Assembly: GCF_009765775.1 (NCBI RefSeq)
Contig: NZ_LMUU01000036.1
Span: forward strand, 1 to 43,812
Direction: 5' to 3'
DNA length: 43,812 nucleotides
From: Beijerinckia sp. L45
GTDB taxonomy: Bacteria > Pseudomonadota > Alphaproteobacteria > Rhizobiales > Beijerinckiaceae
Shown: positions 1-7,780 of the stretch, piece after piece
Numbering within the stretch: the stretch's first letter is position 1
How the letters are laid out: every line of letters begins with the position of its first letter
The notes under the pieces: model-generated
Told to the model about the DNA's origin: nothing
What the model saw: only the letters and a program-made list of their open reading frames with translations
Database searches by the model: none
Program-made: the position numbers and the translations under genes

Positions 1-277
1 TCGGGGTGGCCGGCGCAGCCGGGGCCGGCGCCGGAGCGGCCGTCGGGGTCGCCGGGGTCGTCGTCGTGCCCGCCTTCTCCGCCTTGGCTTCGGCCGCGCA
101 CTGCTTGTAATACTGGTTATAGGTCTGGCCGTTCAGCGTGTTCGCTGCTTTCGCCGCCTGATATTTCTCGCTGCATTCTTTTTGCACGGCCGATTTGGCC
201 TGGGCGCCGCTGGACAGGCCCAACGCCGCGACGAGGGCAGTCATGGCGCAGAGGGAATGCATGGTTCGGATCGACAT
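1..277 (-). CDS. Secreted Pro/Ala-rich hypothetical protein (C-terminus cut by window edge)
   Basis: The frame opens at ATG 277, preceded by a strong GGGAGGAG ribosome site, and runs off the left edge. Residues 1 to about 22 form a signal peptide (Ser-Ile-Arg, hydrophobic core, then a GAQA cleavage site). The mature part begins with a Lys-rich segment holding two Cys about 25 residues apart (KECSEKY, YKQCAAEAK), followed by Thr/Pro/Ala repeats. This resembles small periplasmic proteins common in Hyphomicrobiales that have one KEC motif and an Ala/Pro tail. No enzymatic domain is visible and I assign no function. A second ATG at 262 is possible but lacks a comparable ribosome site. Confidence 0.75.
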   Translation of the reverse strand, partial: MSIRTMHSLCAMTALVAALGLSSGAQAKSAVQKECSEKYQAAKAANTLNGQTYNQYYKQCAAEAKAEKAGTTTTPATPTAAPAPAPAAPATP

Positions 278-503
278 CAGGGGCTCCTCCCGGGGCGCGC
301 GGGACTCGTCTGCAGCGCGCGGGAAGCCTCACGCAAAAGCCTCGAGGCGTCAAACGCGGATTGTCTCGTCTTTGGTCGATGCATCGACCGGCCTCCCGTC
401 CCATCTCAAGCTGGTCGACAGGTGAACCAAGCACCGGCTCGGCTGTTTCAAGAGCGGTATTCTTCCCGGCATTCCAATGGCGTGACCAACTCCAAGGACG
501 ACC

Positions 504-1379
504 ATGAGCGACACAAGCAGCCTTCATCTTCCCGTCGCCAGCAGCGCCATGATCCAGACCGACAGCTCCAAGCTGTTCCCCGACGACCGCCGCGCCCTCG
601 AACAGGCGGTCCGCGCCCTGGAACACACCAATCTTGCGACGCGTCTCGCGACGCTTGTCGGGCGACAGCTCGGATCGCTGAGCCGTTTTCTTCCGATGGG
701 CGTATCGGGCCTCGTGAACCGTGCCGCGGAGAAGGCGATCGGCGCGGCCCTGTCGGTCGCGCTTGGCAGCTTGCAAAAGCAGAAGAAGCCGATGCGCAAC
801 AGCCGCCTTGTGCATCGCGCGATGGCGGCGGCGTCCGGCGCCGCTGGCGGTCTGTTCGGATTGTCGAGCCTGGCCGTCGAGCTACCGGTCTCCACCGTCA
901 TTATTTTGCGCGCGATCGCCGATATCGCCCGGGACGAAGGCGAAGATTTGACCGACCCGGCGGTCGCGCTCGCCTGCCTCGAGGTTTTCGCGCTCGGCGC
1001 CCACGAGGCGGGTGATGATTTCACCGACAGCGGCTATTTCGCGACGCGCGGCCTGCTTGCCAAAACGGTCAGCGAGGCCAGTCGGTATGCCGTGCAACGC
1101 GGGGCCGCCGATGGCGCCGCCCCGGCCATGATTCGTTTGGTGAGCCAGATCGGCGCTCGGTTCGGGATCGTCGTTTCGGAGAAGCTTGCGGCGCAAGCCG
1201 TGCCGATCGTGGGAGCGGCCGGAGGCGCGGCGGTCAACTACGCGTTCGTCGAGCACTTTCAATCGATCGCCTTCGGCCATTTCACGGTGCGTCGCCTCGA
1301 AAAGGTCTACGGCACGGATGTGGTCCAGGCAGAATACCGCAAGCTTCATAGCGAATACATGCTGACGGCCGCCGCTTGA
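504..1379 (+). CDS. EcsC family protein
   Basis: A 291-residue protein that starts at ATG 504 after AAGGACGACC. The family core is readable: a Gly/Ala-rich amphipathic stretch at 106-125, then LAVELPVSTVIILRAIADIA (about 123-142) and the acidic GEDLTDP (146-152), which is the typical EcsC-family segment. A second Ala/Gly-rich membrane-like segment lies near 230-250 (VPIVGAAGGAA). EcsC was named from the Bacillus ecs ABC-transporter operon. In proteobacteria the family is widespread and its biochemical role is unknown. No ABC transporter adjoins it here, so this looks like a stand-alone member. It is monocistronic as far as can be seen, with about 110 bp before the next gene. Confidence 0.85.
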   Translation: MSDTSSLHLPVASSAMIQTDSSKLFPDDRRALEQAVRALEHTNLATRLATLVGRQLGSLSRFLPMGVSGLVNRAAEKAIGAALSVALGSLQKQKKPMRNSRLVHRAMAAASGAAGGLFGLSSLAVELPVSTVIILRAIADIARDEGEDLTDPAVALACLEVFALGAHEAGDDFTDSGYFATRGLLAKTVSEASRYAVQRGAADGAAPAMIRLVSQIGARFGIVVSEKLAAQAVPIVGAAGGAAVNYAFVEHFQSIAFGHFTVRRLEKVYGTDVVQAEYRKLHSEYMLTAAA

Positions 1380-1490
1380 CGGCAATGCGGGCTCTCGGAG
1401 AGGGCTTGGCGCGCTGTCACAGAAATGTCTAACATCACAGTGAACCAAGCCTTGACAACCGCGTTTCTCTACCGAAGAGGGGAACAGCAC

Positions 1491-2069
1491 ATGGTCGAGA
1501 GCAAAGGTTTTTCGCGCGTCTGTCTGATCAGCGGGTCGGTTTTGACCCTGTTCGCTTCGATCTCCCTTCCGAGCACAGCACAGGCCGGCTTTTTCGATCA
1601 GTTGTTCGGCGGTTCGCAGCCCAGCCAGCCGGAATATAATCAGGCGCCGCCGCAGCAGCAGCTCGATACGCAGCCTGAGCCATTCGTGCTGCAGCAGCGG
1701 CGCATTGTGAAGCGCGTTGTCGCCGACGATAAGCCTGTGCTCCAAAAGACCACCGATCTCCTCCACGACAAGACGTTGCGTCCCGGCGATGCCGTGATGA
1801 TGAAGACCGGCATCCACGTGTACACCGGTCGTGAAACATCGACCCATCGGTCTGCAGATTTCTCGCCTCTCGATCAGGCCTCGCGGTTGAAGCCGAACAA
1901 GCGAATCGCCCTGGCGTCGATGGACGGCACGCGGAACGACCCGCTTGCTAAGGGCTCCGCGCCCGACACGCTGTCGTCCGGTCGTTCGGCTGCCGTAGGG
2001 ACGCCGGTCGTGGCCGGCGTGAAATTTACGGACCAACGGGGCAAGACGATCCGCTACGTCGGACCTTAG
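1491..2069 (+). CDS. Secreted hypothetical protein
   Basis: 192 residues from ATG 1491, chosen because GAAGAGGGGAAC lies just upstream and because the next residues form a signal peptide (hydrophobic core VCLISGSVLTLFASISL, cleavage near AQA-GFF at about 32). An in-frame ATG at 1425 would bury the signal peptide. The mature N-terminus carries GFFDQLFGG and a Gln/Pro-rich stretch. The C-terminal half is polar with no recognised catalytic motif, though the pattern LRPGDAVMMKTGIHVYTG could form a small beta domain. I recognise no named family. It ends 6 bp before the convergent hdaA stop. Confidence 0.75.
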   Translation: MVESKGFSRVCLISGSVLTLFASISLPSTAQAGFFDQLFGGSQPSQPEYNQAPPQQQLDTQPEPFVLQQRRIVKRVVADDKPVLQKTTDLLHDKTLRPGDAVMMKTGIHVYTGRETSTHRSADFSPLDQASRLKPNKRIALASMDGTRNDPLAKGSAPDTLSSGRSAAVGTPVVAGVKFTDQRGKTIRYVGP

Positions 2070-2075
2070 TCGCCT

Positions 2076-2768
2076 CTAATCGTCGTGCTGAAGCGCGGCG
2101 ATCGTGGCCGACGCGAGCGGCCGGGTAATCCGTCGCCCCGCAGACAGGGCAGCCTCGTCGACGGCCTGAACGAAACGCGTTACTGCCTCGAGTGATTGCT
2201 CAAGGTGAAGCGTAGCGTAAGCCACGACATCCTCCTCAATCCGGATCTGGCGGTCGGCAAACAGCTTGACGAGCACGGCGCGGACAAGCTCAGGACTGGG
2301 CCGCCCGATCCGGCTCAACGTCGCAAGACGAAGCCGCGACAAAAGATCGGCCGTCTGGATGGCCCAATGGTCGGGATTGGCGCGCGCCGTCAGCAGCAGC
2401 CATCCGCCAGCATCCCTCATCAGATTGATCAAGTGGAAAAGGCTGGCGTCGGACCGCTTCGTTCGATCGCAATCCTCCAGGAGGAGGGCTGCGGTTCCGG
2501 CTAGGGCTTGCGGATCGATTGCCTCGTCTCTCTGGACGATCCTAGCCCCGACGTGCTGCGCCCAGATAGCGGCAAGGTGACTTTTGCCGGAGCCGGGCGG
2601 TCCTGTCAGGACCAGCATGTGAGATGGCCAGTCGGGCCAGCGATCGATCAGCCGAAACGAGTCTTCATTGGACGGGGAGACGAGGAAATCCTCAAGATCG
2701 AAGGCCGGCGCGCGACCGAGATCCAAATTAAGCTGACGTGTCGGCCCAGAATTACGGTGTCTTTCCAC
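2076..2768 (-). CDS. hdaA: HdaA-type DnaA regulatory inactivator
   Basis: About 230 residues, similar to the AAA+ core of DnaA but without the DNA-binding domain IV, as in Hda/HdaA. It carries an N-terminal QLNLDL clamp-binding-like motif (residues 12-17), Walker A GPPGSGKS (about 56-63) and a Walker B-like LLLEDCD, followed by an arginine-containing sensor region (LLSRLRLAT). Family members bind the DNA-polymerase sliding clamp and stimulate hydrolysis of DnaA-ATP, so that replication fires once per cycle. I chose GTG 2768 because it starts right after the TGA of the upstream transporter (2770-2772) and puts QLNLDL near the N-terminus. ATGs at 2798 and 2828 inside the upstream gene are alternatives. 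Translational coupling to the AI-2E gene is likely. Confidence 0.85.
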   Translation of the reverse strand: MERHRNSGPTRQLNLDLGRAPAFDLEDFLVSPSNEDSFRLIDRWPDWPSHMLVLTGPPGSGKSHLAAIWAQHVGARIVQRDEAIDPQALAGTAALLLEDCDRTKRSDASLFHLINLMRDAGGWLLLTARANPDHWAIQTADLLSRLRLATLSRIGRPSPELVRAVLVKLFADRQIRIEEDVVAYATLHLEQSLEAVTRFVQAVDEAALSAGRRITRPLASATIAALQHDD

Positions 2769-2769
2769 C

Positions 2770-3942
2770 TCAAGCTGCGCCGCGCTCGCCCGGCACATCG
2801 GCGACCAGGACGGGAACGGGAACCGCATCGCCGGAATAGAACGGACTTTCGCGGTAGCGCTTGGTGGCAAACCGCAGCAACACGCCCGCTGCAGCCGCCA
2901 CCGGCACTGCGATGATCAGGCCGGTAAAGCCGAACACGCTGCCGAAGGCGAGAAGTGCGAAGATGAGCCACACCGGATGCAGCCCCACCTTGTCGCCAAC
3001 AAGTTTTGGCGACAGCACATTGCCTTCGAGAAACTGCCCGACCAGCACGATGCCGAGCGCCATGGCCGGAAGGTGCCAATTCGGCCAGCCCTGCACGACC
3101 GCGATGAGAAGCGACACGACCAGAACAAGCAGCGACCCGATATAGGGGATGAAGCTCAGAAGGCCGCCGGTCAGCCCGATCAGCAGGCCGAAGTTCAGGC
3201 CGATGATCGAGAGGCCGAGCCCGTACCAGACGGCGAGGAACAGGCAGACCAGCGACTGGCCGCGCAAGAATCCCGAGAGGGCAAGATCGATTTCATGCGC
3301 CAGCCCCCAGATCGTCTTGCGGTGGCGCGGCGGCACGAGGCCATCGATCGTCGTGACCATCCGCGGCCAGTCGACCAGAAGGTAGAACGCGACCACCGGC
3401 GTGATGACGAACCACGAGAGGATGTCGAGGATCGCGCCGCTTTGCGACAGAATGGAATTGGCGAAGCCGGCGAGCCATTGTGTGGCCTTGTTGGCGATCT
3501 CGCCGACCTGCCCCTTGAGGTCGGCCCCACTCGAGCTGTCCAGACCGAACTTCTGCATGATCGTGCCGATGAAGCCGTGCGTCAGCTCCCCGTTGGCGGA
3601 CGTCAGAAGCCCTTCCGCGCGCGTGACGAGATCGGGCACGGCCTTGATGAAGCCGGCGAGCTGGCGCCCCAGCATCGGAAAGATAAGAACGGCGATCACG
3701 CAGAGAACGATGATCGATCCCAGCAGGATGATGGTTGTCGCCCAGGTACGACTGAGGCCGAGGCGCTGCATGCGGCCGACCACCGGGTCGAGAAGATAAC
3801 CGAGCACCAGCGCGACCACGAACGGCGGAAGCACGGCACTGAATAGCCAGAGCAGGAAGGCGAAGGTCGCGAACGTCGCCAGCCAGAACCCGGTTTGCCA
3901 GCCGACCCCGACCGAACGGCCCCGCACGAATGTTCGCTTCAT
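2770..3942 (-). CDS. AI-2E family transporter (PerM/YdiK-like)
   Basis: 390 residues from ATG 3942, which has GAGG seven bases upstream. Seven to eight hydrophobic segments follow the family layout: two near the N-terminus (TGFWLATFATFAFLLWLF and VVALVLGYLLDPVV), one at about 80-100, a long soluble stretch at about 105-190, then the C-terminal block with a Gly/Pro-rich segment (LTGGLLSFIPYIGSLL) that is diagnostic for the family. Members include TqsA (AI-2 export) and Na+/H+ antiporters, so the substrate cannot be stated. It is followed within 2 bp by hdaA. Its start codon overlaps the stop of an upstream truncated frame (ATGA), a trace of former translational coupling. Confidence 0.88.
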   Translation of the reverse strand: MKRTFVRGRSVGVGWQTGFWLATFATFAFLLWLFSAVLPPFVVALVLGYLLDPVVGRMQRLGLSRTWATTIILLGSIIVLCVIAVLIFPMLGRQLAGFIKAVPDLVTRAEGLLTSANGELTHGFIGTIMQKFGLDSSSGADLKGQVGEIANKATQWLAGFANSILSQSGAILDILSWFVITPVVAFYLLVDWPRMVTTIDGLVPPRHRKTIWGLAHEIDLALSGFLRGQSLVCLFLAVWYGLGLSIIGLNFGLLIGLTGGLLSFIPYIGSLLVLVVSLLIAVVQGWPNWHLPAMALGIVLVGQFLEGNVLSPKLVGDKVGLHPVWLIFALLAFGSVFGFTGLIIAVPVAAAAGVLLRFATKRYRESPFYSGDAVPVPVLVADVPGERGAA

Positions 3943-4055
3943 GTCGTGTCCTCGAGAGCTGAGTGCCGTATCCACCCCAGGAGATAGGCAGCCATGGCGA
4001 ACAGCGTCAACGCCGCCGCGGCACAAATGCGGACCCGACCGCGCGCAGCCGATGC
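3939..4055 (-). pseudogene. 3' remnant of a CDP-alcohol phosphatidyltransferase-like gene
   Basis: A 38-codon frame that follows an in-frame TAA (minus strand, 4056-4058), has no start codon at its 5' end, and ends in a TGA that overlaps the AI-2E start as ATGA. The residues include a hydrophobic helix, then YLLGWIRHSALEDTT. This is what the last transmembrane helix and tail of the CDP-alcohol phosphatidyltransferase often found upstream of this transporter gene in Hyphomicrobiales looks like (YLxxWxRHM-type ending). The catalytic D-x2-DG-x2-AR motif and everything before the last helix are missing. Coding-like composition, the stop-start overlap and the remembered gene order support a deletion remnant. 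The family assignment is inference. Confidence 0.5.
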
Positions 4056-4308
4056 TTACCCACAGCTCCACACCAAAGATATTTCTGCGTTATGAGAAGG
4101 TTACAGCGATCTTCTGGACCTGTGGATGATCGAAGCGTTGGCGTTGCGGGCCGCCGTTTCGTCGCGTCTGTCGCCCGGCGCCGCGATCGAGCTTGCGTGC
4201 CCGGGACAGGACGCTTAAGGCGCATGGCAATCAGCCGTACGCGCGCGACGGCACCATTCCCTGATCCGCCCTCGGCTGCGAGGCGCCGGCCAAATTGCGA
4301 AACGAACG
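4056..4308. other. Intergenic region between divergent AI-2E remnant and purM
   Basis: About 250 bases between the remnant frame and purM. No protein-like frame is convincing in either direction and no clear operator or riboswitch was seen. It must hold the purM promoter and the promoter now driving the AI-2E/hdaA pair. The stretch 4075-4125 is more AT-rich (phrases such as TTATGAGAAGG) and is the most promoter-like part. Confidence 0.4.
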
Positions 4309-5373
4309 ATGGGCGACAACGCGAAGACCGGGCTGACCTACGCCGATGCTGGCGTCGATATCGATGCCGGCAACGACCTCGTCCAGAGGATCAAGCCGCT
4401 CGTTCGCGCGACGCGGCGACCCGGCGCCGACGCCGAAATCGGTGGGTTCGGTGGCTTGTTCGACCTCAAGGCCGCCGGCTTCAGGGATCCGATTCTCGTC
4501 GCCGCCAATGACGGCGTCGGCTCCAAGGTGAAGATCGCCATCGAGACTGGGCGCCACGCCACGATCGGCATCGATCTCGTTGCGATGTGCGTGAACGATC
4601 TCATCGTTCAGGGCGCGGAACCGCTGTTTTTCCTCGATTATTTTGCCAGTGGCCGGCTCGACACCGACGTCGGTGTGGCGCTCGTCGAGGGCATTGCCGC
4701 CGGGTGCCGCGAGGCCGGCGCGGCACTGATCGGCGGCGAGACGGCGGAAATGCCCGGCCTCTACGCCGGCAAGGATTATGATCTCGCCGGATTCTCCGTC
4801 GGCGCCGCCGAGCGCGACGCGCTGCTGCCCCGCGGTGTTGCGGCCGGCGACGTCATCCTGGGTCTGCGCGCCTCCGGCGTTCATTCCAACGGCTACTCGC
4901 TGGTGCGCCGGATCGTCGCCGATGCCGGCCTCGAATGGACGGCGCCGGCGCCCTTCGCGCCAGAGATGGATTTGGCCGATGCCCTGCTCGTGCCGACCCG
5001 CATCTACGTGAAGACAGTGCTCCGCGTTCTCCGCGAGCAGACCGGACTCAAAGCGCTGGCCCACATCACCGGCGGCGGCTTCCCCGAAAACATCCCGCGC
5101 GTGCTGCCGAAAGGCTGCGCGGCGGCCATCGATCTTGGCGCGGTGCCGGTGCTGCCCGTGTTCCGCTGGCTCGCCAAGCAAGGCGGGGTTGCCGAGGCCG
5201 AAATGCTCCGGACCTTCAACTGCGGCATCGGCATGATCCTGGTCGTCGCGGCCGAGAGTGCCGAGGCCATCGAAGCGACGTTGCGCGACGCGGGCGAAGC
5301 CCCGGTGCACCTCGGCGCGATCGTGACGAGCGAGGGCCCGACGACGATCTTCTCGGGACGCCTCGATCTGTGA
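4309..5373 (+). CDS. purM: Phosphoribosylformylglycinamidine cyclo-ligase (AIR synthetase)
   Basis: 354 residues. It closes formylglycinamidine ribonucleotide to aminoimidazole ribonucleotide with ATP, step five of de novo purine synthesis, in the cytosol. Diagnostic PurM stretches are present: [14 protein letters not shown] near the N-terminus, the ATP/metal segment with NDGVGSK (about 66-72), [48 protein letters not shown] and [12 protein letters not shown]. Length matches the family. Its TGA overlaps the GTG start of purN (GTGA), so the two are translationally coupled. Confidence 0.97.
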   Translation: MGDNAKTGLTYADAGVDIDAGNDLVQRIKPLVRATRRPGADAEIGGFGGLFDLKAAGFRDPILVAANDGVGSKVKIAIETGRHATIGIDLVAMCVNDLIVQGAEPLFFLDYFASGRLDTDVGVALVEGIAAGCREAGAALIGGETAEMPGLYAGKDYDLAGFSVGAAERDALLPRGVAAGDVILGLRASGVHSNGYSLVRRIVADAGLEWTAPAPFAPEMDLADALLVPTRIYVKTVLRVLREQTGLKALAHITGGGFPENIPRVLPKGCAAAIDLGAVPVLPVFRWLAKQGGVAEAEMLRTFNCGIGMILVVAAESAEAIEATLRDAGEAPVHLGAIVTSEGPTTIFSGRLDL

Positions 5374-6041
5374 GCCCGCGCCGCAAGCGCACCGCGATCC
5401 TGATTTCCGGCGGCGGCTCCAACATGCGCGCGCTGATCGAAGCCGCGCGGGATCCAGCCTATCCCGCAGAGATTACGCTCGTCATATCTAACCGACCCGA
5501 TGCCGGTGGTTTGGTCTATGCCAAAGCCGCCGGCATCGCGGCGTCCGTGGTGGACCATAAGATCTACGCTGGTCGGGAAGAGTTCGAGCGCTCGATGCAG
5601 GCGCTGCTCGAAATTCACCGCATCGAGCTCGTCTGCATGGCCGGCTTTCTCAGGATGGTAACGCCCTGGTTCATCGGGCAATGGGCCGGCCGTCTGCTCA
5701 ACATCCACCCTGCCCTGTTGCCGGCTTTTCGCGGGCTCCACACGCATGAGCGCGCCTTGGCCGAGGGTGTAAAAATTCACGGCTGCACCGTCCACTTCGT
5801 CGTGCCGGCGATGGACGAGGGCCCGATCGTCGCGCAGGCCGCCGTCCCCGTGCTCGACAGCGACACGCCGGAAAGCCTCGGCCGCCGGGTGCTTGCACAG
5901 GAGCACATCATCTATCCCGCGGCGTTGGCCCGGGTCGCCGGGAATTGCGTGACGATCCAAGGCAATCGCACGTTCGATGTCGATCCCGCTGCGACGCCGA
6001 ACCCGATGGTGATGCCGCCAATCGTGCCCAGCGACGCCTAA
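5370..6041 (+). CDS. purN: Phosphoribosylglycinamide formyltransferase
   Basis: 223 residues from GTG 5370, which overlaps the purM stop by four bases. It transfers the formyl group from 10-formyl-tetrahydrofolate to glycinamide ribonucleotide, step three of purine synthesis. The N-terminal [10 protein letters not shown] loop binds the nucleotide phosphate. [10 protein letters not shown] carries the catalytic Asn and His, HGCTVHFV follows, and the Asp in MDEGPIVAQ is the third catalytic residue. All key residues are intact. The folate donor links it to folD at 17.7 kb. The last 20 residues are a Pro/Met-rich tail beyond the core. Confidence 0.97.
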   Translation: MSPRRKRTAILISGGGSNMRALIEAARDPAYPAEITLVISNRPDAGGLVYAKAAGIAASVVDHKIYAGREEFERSMQALLEIHRIELVCMAGFLRMVTPWFIGQWAGRLLNIHPALLPAFRGLHTHERALAEGVKIHGCTVHFVVPAMDEGPIVAQAAVPVLDSDTPESLGRRVLAQEHIIYPAALARVAGNCVTIQGNRTFDVDPAATPNPMVMPPIVPSDA

Positions 6042-6157
6042 TCCACGCAATCGTTGCCGTTTCGTCATATTTTAGTCTTCAAGGTTGAGACGAAGCTTGA
6101 TCCCAGGCGTTGACTTGCCGACACGCGGTTGTGCCGTGTCGACGAGGGAGCTTCCCA

Positions 6158-6325
6158 ATGCCGCTAATCCTTTTGATTATCGTTCTTGTTCTTCTGCTCG
6201 GAGGCGGTGGCTACGGCTACTCCAGCGGTGGTCTGGGAACGGGCGGCCTCGGCGGCATCGGTGGCCTGCTGATCCTGATCCTTGTGGTCTACTTCTTCTT
6301 CGGCCGCGGCGGCCGCGGGGTCTAA
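6158..6325 (+). CDS. Small hydrophobic Gly-rich membrane protein (DUF3309-like)
   Basis: 55 residues from ATG 6158, with GAGGGAG nine bases upstream. Two hydrophobic segments (PLILLIIVLVLLLGGGG and LLILILVVYFFF) flank a repetitive SGGLGTGGLGGIGG stretch, and the tail is GRGGRGV. This layout matches the DUF3309 group of tiny membrane peptides seen in Hyphomicrobiales, whose function is unknown. It is probably transcribed alone. A strong hairpin follows its stop codon. Confidence 0.75.
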   Translation: MPLILLIIVLVLLLGGGGYGYSSGGLGTGGLGGIGGLLILILVVYFFFGRGGRGV

Positions 6326-6347
6326 AAATCGACGCGCGCACGTCCAG

Positions 6348-6377
6348 GTTGGCGGCCCCTCGACATGGGCCGCCAAC
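6348..6377. terminator. Hairpin between convergent genes
   Basis: A perfect 11-bp stem, GTTGGCGGCCC (6348-6358) with GGGCCGCCAAC (6367-6377) and an 8-base loop. It sits exactly between the stops of the 55-aa gene and the convergent TPR gene. There is no U-run on either side, so intrinsic termination is not certain. Shared end-stabilising or bidirectional termination is the likely role. Confidence 0.55.
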
Positions 6378-6382
6378 TCGCG

Positions 6383-7125
6383 TCAGGCTCGTCTCAAATA
6401 GTCTTTTGCCGCGGAAAACCACTCGGCTTGTTGCTTGCGTGCGAAGGCGGGTGCCCGTGTCAAGTTGGCAACCACGTCGTTCGCAATCTGGTAGGCTTCC
6501 TCTTTTCGGCCGATCTGATCGAGAAGCCGCATCTGTCGGATCCGCGGTTCCGGGCCGGGATAGTAGCGCGACAGGCCAGCATATTCTCCAAGCGCTTCGT
6601 CGAGCCGCCCGAGATTTTCGAGCGCACGCGCATAGAGCAGGTGGCCGTCCTGCGAGCGATAGGCAGGCCAATGCTGCTTGAGCGTATCCAGTGTCGTCAA
6701 AGCCTCGGCGGCCTTGCCAAGAGCGAACTGCGCCTTTGCCTTCCCAAGATAATAGACGGGTTCGTCCCCTTGCGGACTGGCGATAATGCCGTCGTAGAGC
6801 ACCAAGGCTTCGTCGAACCGACGGAGGGCGAGACATTCATCGGCGAGAGCGAGGCGATTGCCGATCGTGTTGCTGGCGTCGAGGGCGTCGACCAGCGACC
6901 GATAGCGCCGGGTCGGATCGATCGCGCGGGTCAATTGGCCCTGGGTCTTGCGGACACCGGGCGCCCGGCGCCACTCCGGCAGAACCTCGAAGATGAGGTA
7001 GGCGGCAACGCCAAAGCCCGGCAAAAAGAACATGACATAGGCCCAGGGCCAGAACCGTCCGCTGCGCGCGGCGTGGATGATAAACCAACGTTCAAAAGAA
7101 ACAGAATCGTGCCGAGAGCAGGCAT
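6383..7125 (-). CDS. TPR-repeat membrane protein, apparent frameshift near the N-terminus
   Basis: From ATG 7125 the frame reads MPALGTILFLLNVG, a hydrophobic start, then leaves the coding frame. The following frame continues FIIHAARSGRFWPWAYVMFF and holds the rest of the protein. Adding one T in the TTT at 7082-7084 restores one protein of about 248 residues with two N-terminal membrane segments (PLDc_N-like layout) and TPR-like helices at about 90-230 (ADECLALRRFDEALVLYDG, YLGKAKAQFALGKAAEALT, LENLGRLDEALGEYAGL). The unshifted frame could start only at a GTG (7132) and would lose the first membrane helix. The function is unknown; TPRs suggest protein-protein contacts. Either a sequence error or a real disruption would explain the shift. 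Confidence 0.7.
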
Positions 7126-7222
7126 AGGACACCCGATTTCATAAGGTTTTCAATGATGCTCGCCACAGTTTCTATCATGAACGGAGCGGCGCCGTCGTGT
7201 CGGGCCAACTGCTGTCGCAATC

Positions 7223-7248
7223 AAAAAAGGCGCGTCCAAAGACGCGCC
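7223..7248 (-). terminator. Rho-independent terminator of ndk
   Basis: Read on the minus strand, GGCGCGTC (plus 7241-7248) pairs with GACGCGCC (plus 7229-7236) through a 4-base loop, followed by six T. It lies about 35 bases past the ndk stop. Confidence 0.85.
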
Positions 7249-7282
7249 TCCTCATCATGATCCTGCAAATTAGAGCGTCGCG

Positions 7283-7705
7283 TCAGCCGACGATCTCATT
7301 GCCGGCGAACCACTGGCCGATCTCGATCTTCGCGGTGTCGACGGCGTCCGAGCCGTGCGCCGAATTCTCGCCGACCGACAGCGCGTGCTCCTTGCGGATC
7401 GTGCCGGACTCGGCCTTCGACGGATCGGTGGCACCGAGGACGTCGCGGTAGGTCTTGATGGCGTTCTCGCCTTCGAGGACCTGCACGACCACCGGGCCGG
7501 CAATCATCGACTCGACGAGTTCGCCGAAAAACGGGCGCGCCTTGTGGACGGCATAGAAGGTTTCCGCCTGCTCGCGGGTCATCTTTACCCGCTTTTGCGC
7601 GACGATGCGCAGGCCGGCCTTCTCGATCAGCGCATTGATCGCACCGGTGAGGTTGCGGCGCGTCGCGTCGGGCTTGAGGATAGAGAAGGTGTGTTCGATC
7701 GCCAT
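7283..7705 (-). CDS. ndk: Nucleoside diphosphate kinase
   Basis: 140 residues, the family's usual length. It moves the gamma-phosphate between nucleoside tri- and diphosphates through a phosphohistidine. The active-site segment ENSAHGSD has its His at residue 117 (most bacteria have NAVHGSD). [13 protein letters not shown] near the N-terminus and the RPFF-GELV and [12 protein letters not shown] stretches complete the nucleotide site. It is monocistronic, ending in its own terminator. The MFS gene upstream on the same strand stops 75 bp before its start. Confidence 0.97.
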   Translation of the reverse strand: MAIEHTFSILKPDATRRNLTGAINALIEKAGLRIVAQKRVKMTREQAETFYAVHKARPFFGELVESMIAGPVVVQVLEGENAIKTYRDVLGATDPSKAESGTIRKEHALSVGENSAHGSDAVDTAKIEIGQWFAGNEIVG

Positions 7706-7780
7706 GAGCGCTAGGTCCTGCGGTAAATCTGGGAAGTGCCGCGCTTGTACCGATGCGAGGGGAAATGGGCAAGGCGGCGT

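Noticed and set aside
1452-1480. TTGACA as a -35 element before the gene at 1491
   Set aside because: No acceptable -10 is found 16-18 bases downstream.
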